A DNA stretch of 64,000 nucleotides from Albula goreensis. Taxonomy: Eukaryota > Chordata > Actinopteri > Albuliformes > Albulidae. The notes beneath the pieces were generated by a model that was not told the DNA's origin, made no database searches, and worked only from the letters and a program-made list of their open reading frames with translations. Positions 36,403-48,439 of the stretch are shown in pieces (within the stretch, counting starts at the first letter, position 1; each line of letters begins with the position of its first letter). The stretch lies in assembly GCA_022829145.1 (NCBI GenBank), contig CM040744.1, positions 13,278,218 through 13,342,217 of the forward strand. The letters run 5' to 3'. Position numbers and translations under genes: made by a program.

Positions 36403-39400
36403 CACATGTTTTCCAGATGCTGTATCAGAGATTTTGTTTATGTAGATTAACAAGTGAGGAGCTACCACTGTACCTTTGAGAAAGAAGTACTTCATGAATA
36501 ATCATGTCACCACCTATAAGGTGAGACTGTTGTGCCAATTTAGTGGATTACTTTATAACTATACCTTACACTGCTGATTTTGTCAGAAGAAGAGCATGTG
36601 TGCCTAAACTGTCCACACCTGATTTTCCATTTTCCATGTAACATTAATCTTGACACACAAGTGTACATGAAGATTCACAGCCACTTACAAGAATATACAG
36701 CACTGAAGTGGTTATGGTTAATTGAGCTGATTTCATGCCTTTTTGCTTTTGAAGAATTTTATACAACAAACATATAAAAACACAATGCTACTTTACATGG
36801 GAAGGTTCCGAATTTTGGCAACTACATGGCAAAACCACATCTAATAAGCCTGCAACAAAATAGAAGAAATCCAGGGAAGGTGCAAAAATTGATGTTTAAA
36901 TGTGGGATGCAGGAGAAAAAGCCCATTCATATGAAAACGCCTTTCAGCCATTTCTGCAGAATCTTCCACACAAAGGGAGGCCACACAGCACTTAGGAATA
37001 CAGACCAATTTTGTGAATCTTCCATCAGCAACAGAAATATTACAGAACCCTCTAACGTAAGAAACATAAGAAAAATGGGTAAAATGAGTCACCTGTAACA
37101 GCCATACTGGAGATGAAAAATGAGTATTTTTAACCTCTCATCTCCACTGCAGTAATAAATCTTGTCCTGTATGGCTAAGCATTCAGTGGTCTGTGTGACA
37201 CAACCCTGTACCTCAGTGTGCTAATGGCAATGGCCTTCATTTATTCTTCACCATCCAAGGATGAGATGAAGAGAGGGCTTGATTTCAATTAGAGGGAGGG
37301 GGAATATCTCAACAAATTAATTGCCAGGGAAAGAACAAAAAGGCCATCCCGGCAAACAATGACACCAGCCTCCGTTTTCAATTAAATCAAAGAGGAGGAC
37401 AGAGAAAACCCATTTCCTCAAGGTAAAGACTTTTAAGGATGAATCTTTGTCTAAAGCATGTGGACATCATCAGCTGCCATTGCAAATACGTTTAACTGGT
37501 ATTAAACATCAGCTTTGTATGCAGCATACTATACAAACAATGTTTTAGCGGCTCTGCACCACAGTGTTCCCTTTTTAAAGCCACAATGTGAAATTAGCCA
37601 TGTCAATTGATTTGGCTGAGAACATTTAAAGGTGTAATGAAACTGAAATGGCACATTTTACTGCTACAGAAATACTGGTGGTTTTAATGCAGAATTTACA
37701 CAAAGCAAACAACTGCTTATGCAGGAACTGTATTAAATGTAATCCCACTTCCTGGTTTCGATGATCTGATGTGACAAAATTTATGAACAGACCACTGACA
37801 TATCTTACTTATTATATGAACAACTGTAATTTTAAATTATGTGGTTTTTTTTTACTTTCCCACCAACTTTCCATTTTCCCTAGAAAGATGGGAACAAATT
37901 CAGGGCACTATATCACTTTCTATTCAAAGCAGCTCGCATTTATTGCTGTTGAATGAATATTAATAATTCTGTCTTTACTGTTATCCTATCTAGGTTTCTG
38001 AGCGACATCTGAATCCAAGAAGAGGAGCCAAGTCAAAGCCATGGTCCCAGCCCAGGCAGTATCTTCAACACCCTGTTCTCCAGTTTTTCAGTCAAGCTCC
38101 CTATGTCACACGCTATCGCTTCTGACCGTGACTGGCAGCCAGTCACAAATCCCAGCCTCATTGCTGGACCACAGACCTTTGGTTTAACACTGGAGCAGCA
38201 TCTGCTGTTCTCAGCACAGAATGTAAAGGGAGGAACGTGCTGGTTTCATGTTTCTCCTAGCGCCATTGTCTGGGTCAGTCTGGGACGGATGTTGTGTTTT
38301 GAGAAACCGGGAAGCTAATCACGCTCTGAAATTCCAGGAAAACCTACACGCTGTCATTTTCAGAGAAGAAAAGCCCCCATGCCATGTTCGTCATAGGTAC
38401 TTGGAGGTACATTTAAGTAATGTTACACAGATACCATTGTTACACTCTTTCCCGCATACCAAGAATTTATGTATCCTTCCATTATTCACTGGGAAAGAAA
38501 ATAACACTGAGTACATGAAATAAACTTGAAATATGTACTTCTTTACCCTCTGAGGAGTTCTTCTTGAGTAAAAGCACAATACTGTAGGTGACCAGTCTTA
38601 TTAATGTGGCTATTAGTCTCACCCAGTGGAAAACACAGCCAGTGTCACAACTCCAACCTCTTTCAGAGAATAAACCCAGCATGAGTCTTAATTAAAGCAA
38701 CTTATTTCCTTCTCACCTTTTTAATTATTCATGGATCATATCAGTTTCCTCCTTGCAGTGTGAACAGTTCCTGTTTTTCTTTTGCTCCCATGTAACACTC
38801 TAAGTCCGATACACACATTACAGTAAAATATTCCCCCAAGTTGGAGATGTGTCATATAAACATGTCTTTCAATCACCTTAGATATTTACTGAATCAAACA
38901 GGCACATACTGTATGGATCAAATGATGTTCCAGCTGTACATTTGCAAAGTAAAATGCTTAAAGTATTAAACACTTTTAGCAGTCTGTTTATAGAGCTGAA
39001 TATGACTTTATATGTAATCAAAAGAGGTAGAATAGTACAACCACTTGGACTGAACCTGCAACCCCTGACCGTCTACTCCAAAACTTATAAAGGCATGATT
39101 AATTCCAAAATTTGGACAGCAATGTTTAAAATGTATTGTCAAGTGCTGCTTCACTGATGCAGTGATAACACAGTCCGGTAGAGGAGCCTCACATAGAATG
39201 TTATACAATCGATGCATGCTTCAAATACTTGAAAATCTCGAGAGCAGAGTCCTGCTCTCCCATTGGCTGATGCTTAAGACGTAACTCCTCAAACCCTGTA
39301 GCCTCTCGCACTCTGGGCAGACGTCTGTTTCAGATTAGGGTCCACTCCACTCTCTTTTCCATGCTGTGTACTAATATTTTGGAAGACCTCACCATGGCAA

Positions 39401-40330
39401 CTGCAAACACAAAGTGCCTACGAACTAGAGAGCACTGTTCTTAATAGTATTTTAGATACAGCTGTTCAAATGGTAATGATTGTGATGCTCAATCGGTTCT
39501 GAGATGCTGCTGTAGAAAAGCAAGCAATCCTAGTACATTGTGAGGCCTTACAATGGTACGGATTCTGCTTTCCTTCACAGGGAAAATATTGATTGCTCTG
39601 TGGGAGCGGACCCAAGAACACAGCCCATTCTGTGCGCCAGAACTGCAGCTTGATGGAGAGGAGGGTTGGGCTCACCTCTGATTGAGTGACTAACCTTTCA
39701 GAAGAGCCAAGAGCTGTGCTTCGCCAGCCCTCCGTTTTACAGATGTGCTTTTCTCACATGCACATTGGCAGCAGATACTCCTTCAAAGCTGTGCATCATA
39801 GATGACCGATGCCGCTTAAAAATTAATGCAATCAATACCTCCTTTCACTAGCGTCTTCCTTTAGTTACTGTTTAGCAAAGGTGAACATTTCATGCTCTTT
39901 TAAGACGTTCATCCCTGTGAAGTGAAGATGCACTTCCATGTGCTGAAAATTTTGAAATTTAGCCTTGATAGAAGAATCTGTTTTAGAAGAAATGTGATAT
40001 TCATGTAGTTCAGTTAAAAATGGGTTGCACTTAAATTGTCAATTAAAAATATCTGAATAAATTCAATTTGAACATTTGTATTTACTGAACAAGATGCATT
40101 TATTATTTAAGTTGCAGATATTTTATGCTCTTCACCTTTCCTCTCCCAAGTTAGAATGCCTTCTTATATGCATATGCCATGCCACCTCAAACACACAAAC
40201 GCACACTCCCTTCTGAAATACATGATATCAGCCTCCACTTCTTTTTAAATTACAGTTCACAATTTCAGCCTTCAAAGATAGGAGGTGGAGGAAGTAGCTT
40301 TTGGCAACTTATTAAGGCAGACAGACCATT
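36403..40330 (-). other. ARL15 intron 1 or upstream segment
   Basis: No gene was recognised. Homeodomain-motif-rich stretches occur near 37270-37400 and 38685-38740 and are untested. Scattered short ORFs have no domain features. Confidence 0.55.
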
Positions 40331-40535
40331 CATTGACCAGTAAATGAGTGAATAAAAACAGATATATCTGCCAACTTGAACCATCCCTCCCAGGGAAATT
40401 TTAGCCAATCGGAAGTGGCCCTCCATTCTATATATCATTACAGATCTACATTATAAAAAATCTAAAATCTCCCTGGGAGGGATGGTTTGAGTTGGCAGAT
40501 ATATCTGTTTTTATTCACTCATTTACTGGTCAATG
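40331..40535. mobile_element. 74-bp near-perfect inverted repeat (foldback/MITE-like element)
   Basis: The left arm is 40331-40404 and the right arm is 40462-40535. They are reverse complements over 74 bp with only three mismatches, around a 57-bp AT-rich spacer. The arms begin CATTGACCAGTAAATGAG and include the palindrome CAGATATATCTG. There is no coding capacity and no clear target-site duplication. The right arm abuts a (CA)n microsatellite. The arms are too similar for an old relic. This may be a recent non-autonomous foldback element or a local inverted duplication. RNA from either strand would fold into a long hairpin. Confidence 0.8.
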
Positions 40536-40536
40536 A

Positions 40537-40537
<1 letters not shown>

Positions 40538-40579
<42 letters not shown>
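40538..40579. repeat. (CA)n microsatellite
   Basis: About 20 uninterrupted CA units directly follow the right arm of the inverted repeat at 40331-40535. Confidence 0.95.
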
Positions 40580-40581
<2 letters not shown>

Positions 40582-42050
40582 CTGTATAACCCAGGAATGC
40601 ATGACTTTAGGAAACCAGTAAGCAAGTTCCCAGTGTCATTCCAGTTGTTCATGACTGAATCACTACCAGGCGTTATTCAAACAAACAGGCCTCAAAGTGG
40701 CCATTGTTAATCTATTCTTTCCCTGTACTGAGTGCTAAAATGGTCCACTGCAATGTGGGCATTGTTCCCCAGACATTCTATTACTGGAGATGATATACCT
40801 TTCTGTGATAGTAACATCATCAGTATCATCTCAGAAATCCTCCCGTAAGACCAGACTCACTAATGTTTATCCAGTTCTAGTTTTGTGCAACAGGTGAAAG
40901 CAAGAACAAATTGGGTGTCATGTACAGTAGCAATCTCATTTGTTATCTAACAAGGTGTAAAAAAATAAATAAATTCAGCAACAGGACCTTTGACTGTTGT
41001 TCGTGGCCCCCAGAAAAGATTATAATTTTTCTCGTTTTCTCGGTAACTGCTGTTCTCTAATTAAACATAAAGCTCTTTAAAGCAAAGTATTTATCTACGT
41101 ATTCCATGGAAATCACTACAAGATAACAAGTTCATACAAAAATTACTGCAATAAAAGGGATTTCCCAAGAGACCGGTTTTCCAAGAAACCATCATGAAAT
41201 TTCAACAAAATAAAAAATCTCCAACAACGACAAAAACGCACCACAGTATCAATCCCGTTGCAATAAATTAGACTACTTATCTCTCAGGCCATCAGTGATC
41301 AGATATGTTAAGAGAATAGCTTAAGCTTTTCCATTATATCAACTAACTTTCGTTATTGACACCATAAAGCATTGTAATAATGACAACAGGCTAAGCATCT
41401 AAGCATTAATAACACGATTATTGAACGACTATTGTAATTAACCATACATATGTCCTCTGATGATGCATAGAAAGATTTGATTACAGCTAGAAGTGGCTGT
41501 AAATACATTAAACATGTGGCATACAATTGCAAACGAAAGCAAACCCATTGCTCTTTCATTATCATTAAGCAGATAGACATTAACTGTGTTGCCAAATCAC
41601 CTTCCAGCGAATAATATGCATCTTCCTTGTATTCGTCATGCAAACTAGTTTAACATGTCTTAGTTTTGTTTTCGCACTATAGTGTATAAATATTGCTACA
41701 ATGAGTAAATAAAAGATTACGTAGGTAGAAATGTTCATCACGATTGGCGGCTATCCAGTAGCCCACTGCTAGCTATCTAGTAAACGTTAGCTCTATGTAG
41801 CTAACCGTAAGGTTATATGATGATACCCAAACCGAATACAAACCAGCAAAGTGCCAATTAGTTTATCTGTTCCGCAAGTGAGTAGACTATCGCAATGGTT
41901 ATCCAGTCATTTTAAATTTATCACAGACATATCAGATATAAGCAAAATAATGGATTATTGCCATATTTAATTTCGCTATGTACATGTGTCAGTTAAAGAA
42001 AATGAAAAAAAAAATACATCCAAAACAAAAGATATAGATTAAATCCATAC
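40580..42050 (-). other. ARL15: 5' end of ARL15 intron 1 (if the exon at 42051 is used)
   Basis: AT-rich sequence without recognisable genes. The stretch 41640-41900 contains several short TAGCTA and CTAGC palindromic motifs. Confidence 0.5.
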
Positions 42051-42062
42051 CATATAATCCAT
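42051..42062 (-). CDS. ARL15: Candidate ARL15 first coding exon (M-D-Y-M)
   Basis: On the minus strand the sequence TAC ATG GAT TAT ATG is followed at once by GTATGG. Joining it in phase 0 to the exon at 2575 gives (Y)MDYM-CFRALCCKG. Human ARL15 reads YMDYL-CFRALCCKG at the same splice junction, so residues, phase and donor position all agree. The rest of the human N-terminus (MSDLRITEAFL) is absent. An in-frame TAG stands 12 nt upstream of the ATG, so translation would start at this Met and the protein would be about 12 residues shorter at its N-terminus. The donor GTATGG is only moderate. An alternative is that another upstream exon supplies the start and this exon begins at the TTAG just before CTGTCACAATAC. 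Confidence 0.6.
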
Positions 42063-42320
42063 GTATTGTGACAGCTAATGTCCAAATTCTTCCAAAGAAA
42101 GCAGAAGTCTTTATGGTAAGGCTGTCTCTTGTACTTGACGTAACGTTAACGGATACATTTAAAGTAGTGCGGCTAGCAATGGCATGACGCTTTGTATTCC
42201 CCGCCTTACTACTGCTGAACCAAATGTTATGAAGCTAGTCAGCCAAGTTTGCTCTGACGCTATCTTGCTAGCGACGTAAGAATTTATAAAAAGCCTCGTA
42301 GCGCCAGGGTGTCTGAACGC
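42063..42320 (-). promoter_or_regulatory. ARL15: Putative ARL15 promoter and 5' UTR
   Basis: This segment is CpG-enriched compared with both flanks (GCGACG, GACGC, GTAGCGCC, TAACGTTAACGG and others). On the minus strand a TATAAA is present at 42288-42283. That would place a start site near 42255 and leave a UTR of about 190 nt before the ATG at 42062. A short upstream ORF (42185-42159, MPLLAALL then stop) lies in this UTR. An inverted CCAAT (ATTGG near 42440) and a CACGTG E-box (42496-42501) lie further upstream. All of this is inferred from sequence. Confidence 0.45.
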
Positions 42321-42944
42321 TTGATTTGCAATGTCAACTTTGTCTGACCCTTGCTGTTCTTATGACTTGTAATTTTATTGCAATCCCCAGATTTCAACTG
42401 CTCCCTACTGTTACCATTTAAAAATCTGTGCTTTATTATTGGTGGCCACCGTGACAACCTTCTATGCTATTACGTAGAGTAATCAGCTGATTGAGCACGT
42501 GGTAAGGAAACGCCTCTATCAGCTGTGAGGTACAGATAACATTGCCATCGTGTGATAACAGTATCTTTCCAAGATAAACCATTGAGCCTTTTTTCATGTC
42601 ATTAGGTAAATACTGTCAGGGCACTTACTGTATGCTGTGTGAATAGCCAGAAGGAACTTATCTAAGTCTAGTGTTGTTCTGTATCATTGAAGAGTGGTAT
42701 TTTTCTTCACAATGTATTTCTTCTGTTTGTTTGGTGTCAGTGAAATGACAGAAATGACACCTGATGTTTGTCATTCTGACAACCCTTGACAGATATACTA
42801 AAAGGCAGATGGGGCACTCTTGATCCATTGCAGATACACTTCACTGTCTCTCCAGATGCCACCGTTTTTCTGGGCTACTGACTCACAAAAAAGACAAAAG
42901 GGTTTTATTATGGTACATCATAAACTAAATGGCTATACCACAGT

Positions 42945-43165
42945 CTAGGGGTGATCAGCACTAGTCCTGGAGAGGTTTAAGGTCTGTTGGTGTTACTCAT
43001 CACTTAATCTATCATTTGAAGCAATTACATAGTTTTTTTTTTTTTTTCGCTTCATCCAATTGGCTGGGTATGGACTGTCAGCTGATTTTAGGTAACGACT
43101 GACAGCTTGAAAGTAAAAGAGGAGGAACCTCCACTCCAGGGCCTGAATTGGCCACTGCCTGCCAT
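42945..43165. repeat. MITE-like interspersed repeat with inverted ends
   Basis: The left end GGGGTGATCAGCACTAGTCC with TGGAG and the right end CTCCAGGGCCTGAATTGGCC with ACTG are roughly inverted relative to each other. They resemble the 'ggtgtccaatcctggtcctggag' and 'ctccaggactggaattgg' ends of a common teleost non-autonomous element (recalled, not searched). The interior has a T-run (43034-43048) and GCTGATTTTAGGTAA, also found in diverged form near 13735. Boundaries are approximate. Confidence 0.5.
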
Positions 43166-44224
43166 ATAGACTTGTCTGTCTACAGGCTTGTATACCAGGA
43201 TGGAATTAATCACGTTCTTCAATGCAAACCTATATCTGCAGAATGCAAGGGGGAATGATCAAATCCAGAGATTGTGACAACATCAGAACATCCTACACAT
43301 TATACACTTGGAGCAGTATGACCATCAGTTGTCAGGAAACCTGGAACAGACATTTAATTATGGCATATATTGAGGTTTCTAGACAGCTGAGGGAGTGCAC
43401 TTAAATCATTGGCTGTATAGCTGGGACTTTCACAACGGGGCTACACACAGATCACTGCATAATCAACACACTGTCTCATCAAGGTAATGTAACTTATTCA
43501 TTACCTTCGCTGAATAAGTGTCCTTTTCTGCTTAGCATCGTGACATGCACTTACACTGATCCCTGTTTTAGAGAGTGAAGGATGAACATGGTGGATCAGA
43601 AGTTCTCCCAGATCCCAGTTTTGCTGTGTAATTAGTGATCTAGAACACAGCTGTGTCAGTTATGATGCGGGGATTCTGTGGGTCTGACAAGATTGACTCT
43701 AACTAGTTTAACTCATGTCTCTCTCCCATCTTCAGTGTATCATTAGCACCACTTAGTCCTGTTCAGATATTGATGCTGGAACAGCTAATGGTGCTTGCTA
43801 TTTCACTGCTGTTTCTGCCATGTCATATTCTTTACTGCCTCTAGCTGGGAGAAAAACATTTAGCTGTTTGTTGAATGAAATAAAACATGCAGGTCCAACT
43901 TAATATAATCCTTATCTCTTGAACCCAGTGTGCAGCGTAATAAAAGACGAATTGAATAATCCATTAACCCAAGGGATTACATTCATTTTCAGTTTTTAAT
44001 ATTTGACTGTATAAATCAGTCATTTTCTGTACTGTTGGAGTGCACAAGGGTGTTAGTGTATGTGAGGAGGTTTTCTTGTCTTGTACACAGTTTTACCATT
44101 TGCATTATTCCATTTGCCTTCTCTCTGACATGTAACTTTCCTACTTTGCCACACTGAAGCGTTTAGAGGAAACTCTTATACAGTGTGACATACACAGTAA
44201 GTATGTGATAAATCCATTCATACA

Positions 44225-44363
44225 GTTGGATAGTTGCAAAAGCATTTCAGGTTAAGTGGCCTTTCTGGGTATGGTGACAATGTTTCCTGAAACCTTGAAT
44301 CGAACCTGCAACCTCTGAACTACAGTCCCAGTTCCCTACACATTATACCACATTACTGCCCTT
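44225..44363 (-). repeat. SINE fragment (reverse orientation)
   Basis: GGTTAAGTGGCCTTTCTGGG is followed later by CTTGAATCGAACCTGCAACC, then TCTGAACTACAGTCCCAGTT and CCCTACACATTATACCACA. This is the reverse complement of a tRNA-like SINE head (tgtggtgtagtgggtagggagctgg ... ggttgcaggttcgattc type). The B-box equivalent GGTTCGATTC is well kept. The A-box side is decayed. Confidence 0.7.
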
Positions 44364-47300
44364 CACACTCAGGATGTGATTGATCAATTTAAACCACAGC
44401 TATGCCCTGCAGTGTTCTTAGGTTAAACTCAGAAAGTCATGACAGAAAGCCATTCACACATTTTCAGTAATGATTTTGTCAGCAGAAGATTGCCTCATAT
44501 ACTAATGAATAATGCTTCATTGCACAAATGATTGCATTAGCATCCTTGTGGTCACATAAAGGAGTTTCACAAGTAACATCAATTATTAAAATTACTGGTA
44601 TTACAATAACTTCCATCTGTAAAAATAACATATATATTATCAGAGTTAATGACAAAGTTAATGACTTGAAGTATAAACACAATAGCATTGCAACCAGGAA
44701 CTACACCAATTAGTTGTCTACTGAGAAACTGGGAAAGGGAGGGTTTTTATATATTACACTGTATCAGAGTTTAAAAACTACATCTCTGTAAGGTTGTAAG
44801 TGTTCCTAGGGGTGGATTTGGAAAATTCTGCGAAGCGCTTCTATCTCTGCCTTCAAAAGTTTCAAAAAGCAAGAGGTATCCAAATACTCACAACTAACAT
44901 TGTCTCCAGAAAGGCTTCGCAATATTATGTTGTGAGAACATTCAACATTTTGAGAATTGTGAGGACAACAGCTTACACTGTATGGCTATACCTCACTGTA
45001 CAACAAAACAATACTACACCAGTGCTGTAACAGCATCCCAGAAAATCATTACCTATTGAACTGCCTTAAAACAGCTGTAAGCATACCAGCATCTTGCAAA
45101 CTGGCTTTTCAGTGGACTGCTTGCTACAAACCCATTCACAAACTATTTTAGTTAATTCTCATCTAAATTGCTTTGTCTCATCTGAACACTGTAGTGCAGT
45201 TTTGCCAAATACTGACAGAACACCATCTGTGCTGACAGCAGGAAGCTAGTGAACCAGTGTATGCATGCTAGCTCAGATCTATCCAGTGTCTTGCTTGATG
45301 TGTGTTCTGAATTAATTCAAAGGATTGAAATGGAAAAAATACTCTGATACAAATTTACAGAGAAATCTGTATATTAAGTGACAAAAAGGTTCTTTTTGAT
45401 TGATATAAACATTCTATACATTTTATTCAACCCAACATAAAATGCAGAAAATGCAAACATGCATAGCATATTTCTTGCACTATACAACCAATAGAAACCA
45501 TGTTAAGTATAATGTTATGGTCTAATAGCCAGTGTAATCATTTGTCAGTAGCTGTAAACCTGGAAATATACTTTATCTTGCTTCTAAAATGTCAAAAATG
45601 TGATTTTTATCATGTTTAAAGTATAGGGAGGTGAAGGTGATGTCATGACCATCAATGGGTGGGGCTACAATTAGCAATAAATCACTGATTTGTTTCAATC
45701 AATCACAAGTCTTTTCTCTTTACCAACAGACAAAATGATTTGGTCAAATTATTGCATAACTGGCTTATGTACTGTGCCTTCACCCAACGTTTATGTCGCC
45801 ATACCTCATTCCCTCAGCAATAAAGCTGTCAGGAGTTGAATATTGGGTTTACAGTGACCTCTAGTGGAGGGATTCTATTAATGTGTAGAATCCTGTAAAT
45901 GTCAATAACAAAAACACATTCCATTTCTTCTGAAACTGTTGAAATAGTTGAGAAGTTGTCCTCTGTAGATATAGGGTTGTGGAGCTGTTAAATAACTCAG
46001 TGGTGGAATTAACAAGTTTTTTATTCTTTAATATTTTTTAATATTTGTGCCTCTGGACTTACTACTCCAGCACCCACACCTATGCAAAGGGCACTTGAAA
46101 TGAAATACTTCAACTTTTGTGTTACCCGTACCTATGTGACAATCACTGCTCTATCCCCAAGACCGGTTACTGTCCAACAAAACATAGCAAACAACAGAGG
46201 AAGGTGTATCACGTATCACTCACTGATGATAGCTGTTAGCCTGGCATGTGATTGTGAGGAATGAATGCATCAGTAAATTGAAAAGTCCTGCTTAATCCCA
46301 GTGGGGTGAAGCGAACTGTGTCCTGTCATTGTCATTAGCCACATATTGCTATGAATCTAAAGTTGGAGCTCAAACCTGTAACACAGCAGCCTGGGATGTG
46401 CCCATAGCAAGCACGATTCTTCTCAGCTTCTTTGCAGCCCTGTACATTTAGTCTTATTTAAGATCTCTTTCAATCTCCTTCTTATTAAGTGTTGCTTGAC
46501 GCCAGTAACATCTACTTACATTACTTTCCTGTATGTTATCTTTGGTAAATTACCACTAGATGGCAATATTTGTCAACAATGCATACTCAAATTACTCTCC
46601 AAATTATACCCTGACCTGTTTGGCCTTGATGTCTTAAATTTAGATAATATTAAACTATTTCAGTTTTATTAAGGTACAAACACATATGCCATATCTGTAC
46701 AACAGACAGCTTGATTTTTAAACAATGATTTATACAGAGTCCAAAGCTGGAGCTTCCCATAATTGTTTTGAAAACAATCAATAGTATTCATCAAATGGAA
46801 CATTATCATGTATATAGCAATGTCCAACTCTGATTTTAAAATAATAAATACAAATATTTAATAATTCAGTGTCAAATTAGCAGATATACACTAACTTCCA
46901 CAGAACTCCTCTTCTGGTTTGAATTTTCACCTCAAGTTAAAATTCACAAGAGGATCAAGAATCCATTTCAGACACAAACCACTACTTGCATACACTGTGA
47001 ATCAGTATTCAAGCCCACAAATATATAAGATTATAGTTTCACTTCAGAGTCCTGACCTCATTTAACCATCTTGCTGAAAAGGTTACAAGCTATGCTGCAC
47101 ACTTAAACTCCCAATGCCACATCAGTGTTTCAGGCAGAGCTAAGACTGAAATAATACTGATACACCATATGTCTTACAAACAAACAGAGACCAGGGAACA
47201 CCTTCCCCAGCTGGTCTGAGTTTTGCGTTGGCACATGCAAAAGGGTCAAGTGACAGAATTTCCATCATGAGCTCACCACATACCTGACCTAGTTAAATCA

Positions 47301-47600
47301 CCATGTATTAGCCTGGGTGCTTGACCTCAAGGACACACCCACCTGTCAATAAAAGCTTATATTCCAAAGGCAATCACGGACATAATGAGACAATATGAGA
47401 ATCACATGCAGCATTACAATCAACTGTTAGCCTCAGTGTAAATTCTCCATTAGGTAGTGTGTAAGGAGATTATTTTTGGAGGGGTAGATATGTGGATATC
47501 CAGGGAATCCCCACGGGTATGCTTCATGTCATGGTCTGAAGTCACCCTTGCCAGCTTTAAAAAGGATCAGTTACCCTCCCCACACCCGTCATACACATAC

Positions 47601-47719
47601 ACCCTTGGAAAAGAAACATTACCACCTGCTAACCTTTTTATAGACATTGCTGCTGATTTCATCTGACTCTGTCAAGTGCGTCGCGCCACCAGCGACAAAA
47701 GGAGCCTAAACAGAAAGCC
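47601..47719 (+). promoter_or_regulatory. HSPB3: HSPB3 core promoter and 5' UTR
   Basis: A TATA-like TTTTTATAG (47635-47643) lies about 75-80 bp upstream of the HSPB3 ATG. The ten bases ending there differ by one from a MEF2 site (CTAWWWWTAG). A CACCTG E-box (47623-47628) is directly upstream. An E-box plus a MEF2/TATA-like motif would fit the muscle expression known for HSPB3 in mammals. The start site is predicted near 47670. No clear heat-shock element was seen here. Confidence 0.4.
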
Positions 47720-48178
47720 ATGGCGGGAGTCGGAGTCACCATCACGCACTGGGTTAGAAGTCCAGTGCGCTACCAGTCCCACTTCGAAGCGGGGGACTTG
47801 GAGGACCTCGCGGAGGACCATCGCCTGTTCGCCCTTCCCGGGCCTGCTACCGCAGAGGTTAGGGCTGAAACCGGAGACGCTGCGGCAGCAGCAGCGGCGG
47901 CGTCGACAACGGGGGATCACAGCGACGGACGGGGCAAAAGAACGGAGCCCGCCTTCCAGGTACTGCTGGACGTCACCCAGTTCAGGCCCGAGGACGTTTT
48001 GATTCAGGTGCACGAGGGCTGGCTGCTGGTCAAGGCGCAGCACCCGTCCAGGATGGACGAGCACGGGTTCATTTCCCGAAGCTTCACGCGACAGTACAAA
48101 CTGCCAGATAACTTTCAGGCGGGGGACTTAAGAGCTATGTTGTGTCATGATGGAATACTAGTGATTGAGTCTAAATAG
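47720..48178 (+). CDS. HSPB3: HSPB3, small heat shock protein beta-3
   Basis: This is a complete intronless gene of 152 codons (human HSPB3: 150 aa, also single exon). The start has a GCCATGG Kozak context. The N-terminal region (1-76) keeps the family signature SPVRYQ.HFEA..LED and the LFALPGP motif. The alpha-crystallin domain spans about 77-150, with LLDVTQFRPED, GWLLVKAQH and DEHGFISRSFTRQYKLPD near identical to human. R124 is the equivalent of CRYAB R120. The C-terminus stops right after GILVIESK, so the extension is even shorter than in human, and no separate I-x-I tail is present. An eight-alanine tract (54-61), encoded by mixed GCN codons, sits in the variable linker. HSPB3 partners with HSPB2 in muscle and has little stand-alone chaperone activity (established knowledge). 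Confidence 0.98.
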   Translation: MAGVGVTITHWVRSPVRYQSHFEAGDLEDLAEDHRLFALPGPATAEVRAETGDAAAAAAAASTTGDHSDGRGKRTEPAFQVLLDVTQFRPEDVLIQVHEGWLLVKAQHPSRMDEHGFISRSFTRQYKLPDNFQAGDLRAMLCHDGILVIESK

Positions 48179-48411
48179 TTTGTCTCTGGAGCCCAGAAAA
48201 CAGCACTGTTAATTAATTACCCCACTTTAGTAAAAACTCCAACAACGATAAATACCAGGAGACTGTAAACAGATTCTACCTGCATGTGGAAAGCTTGCTG
48301 TTGGTTTTAAGTCAGAATATTGGTTTAACGCTTTTATTTTCCAAATAATTTACATGGCTGTGTTTATTATGCAGTTGTAGTAAAACTGTTGTAAATGTAA
48401 ATCAGGCTGTA

Positions 48412-48417
48412 ATTAAA
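48412..48417 (+). terminator. HSPB3: HSPB3 poly(A) signal (ATTAAA)
   Basis: An ATTAAA hexamer lies 234 bp after the HSPB3 stop. It is followed by a GT/T-rich stretch (GTTGTTGAAT and GGTCTCTGTGTC) suitable as a downstream element. Cleavage is predicted around 48430-48440. Confidence 0.6.
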
Positions 48418-48439
48418 CTGAAACATTTTAAAGTAAATA

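Larger units (their letters stand above)
42321..47600. other. ARL15-HSPB3 intergenic region
   Basis: There is no gene between the divergently transcribed ARL15 and HSPB3. The region contains a MITE-like repeat and a SINE fragment. The remaining DNA is AT-rich and the short ORFs have no family match. Confidence 0.7.

Noticed and set aside
39040..39090. Possible SINE head in reverse (GGACTGAACCTGCAACCCCTG)
   Set aside because: Only one short block resembles a B box. Flanking head and tail sequences are absent.
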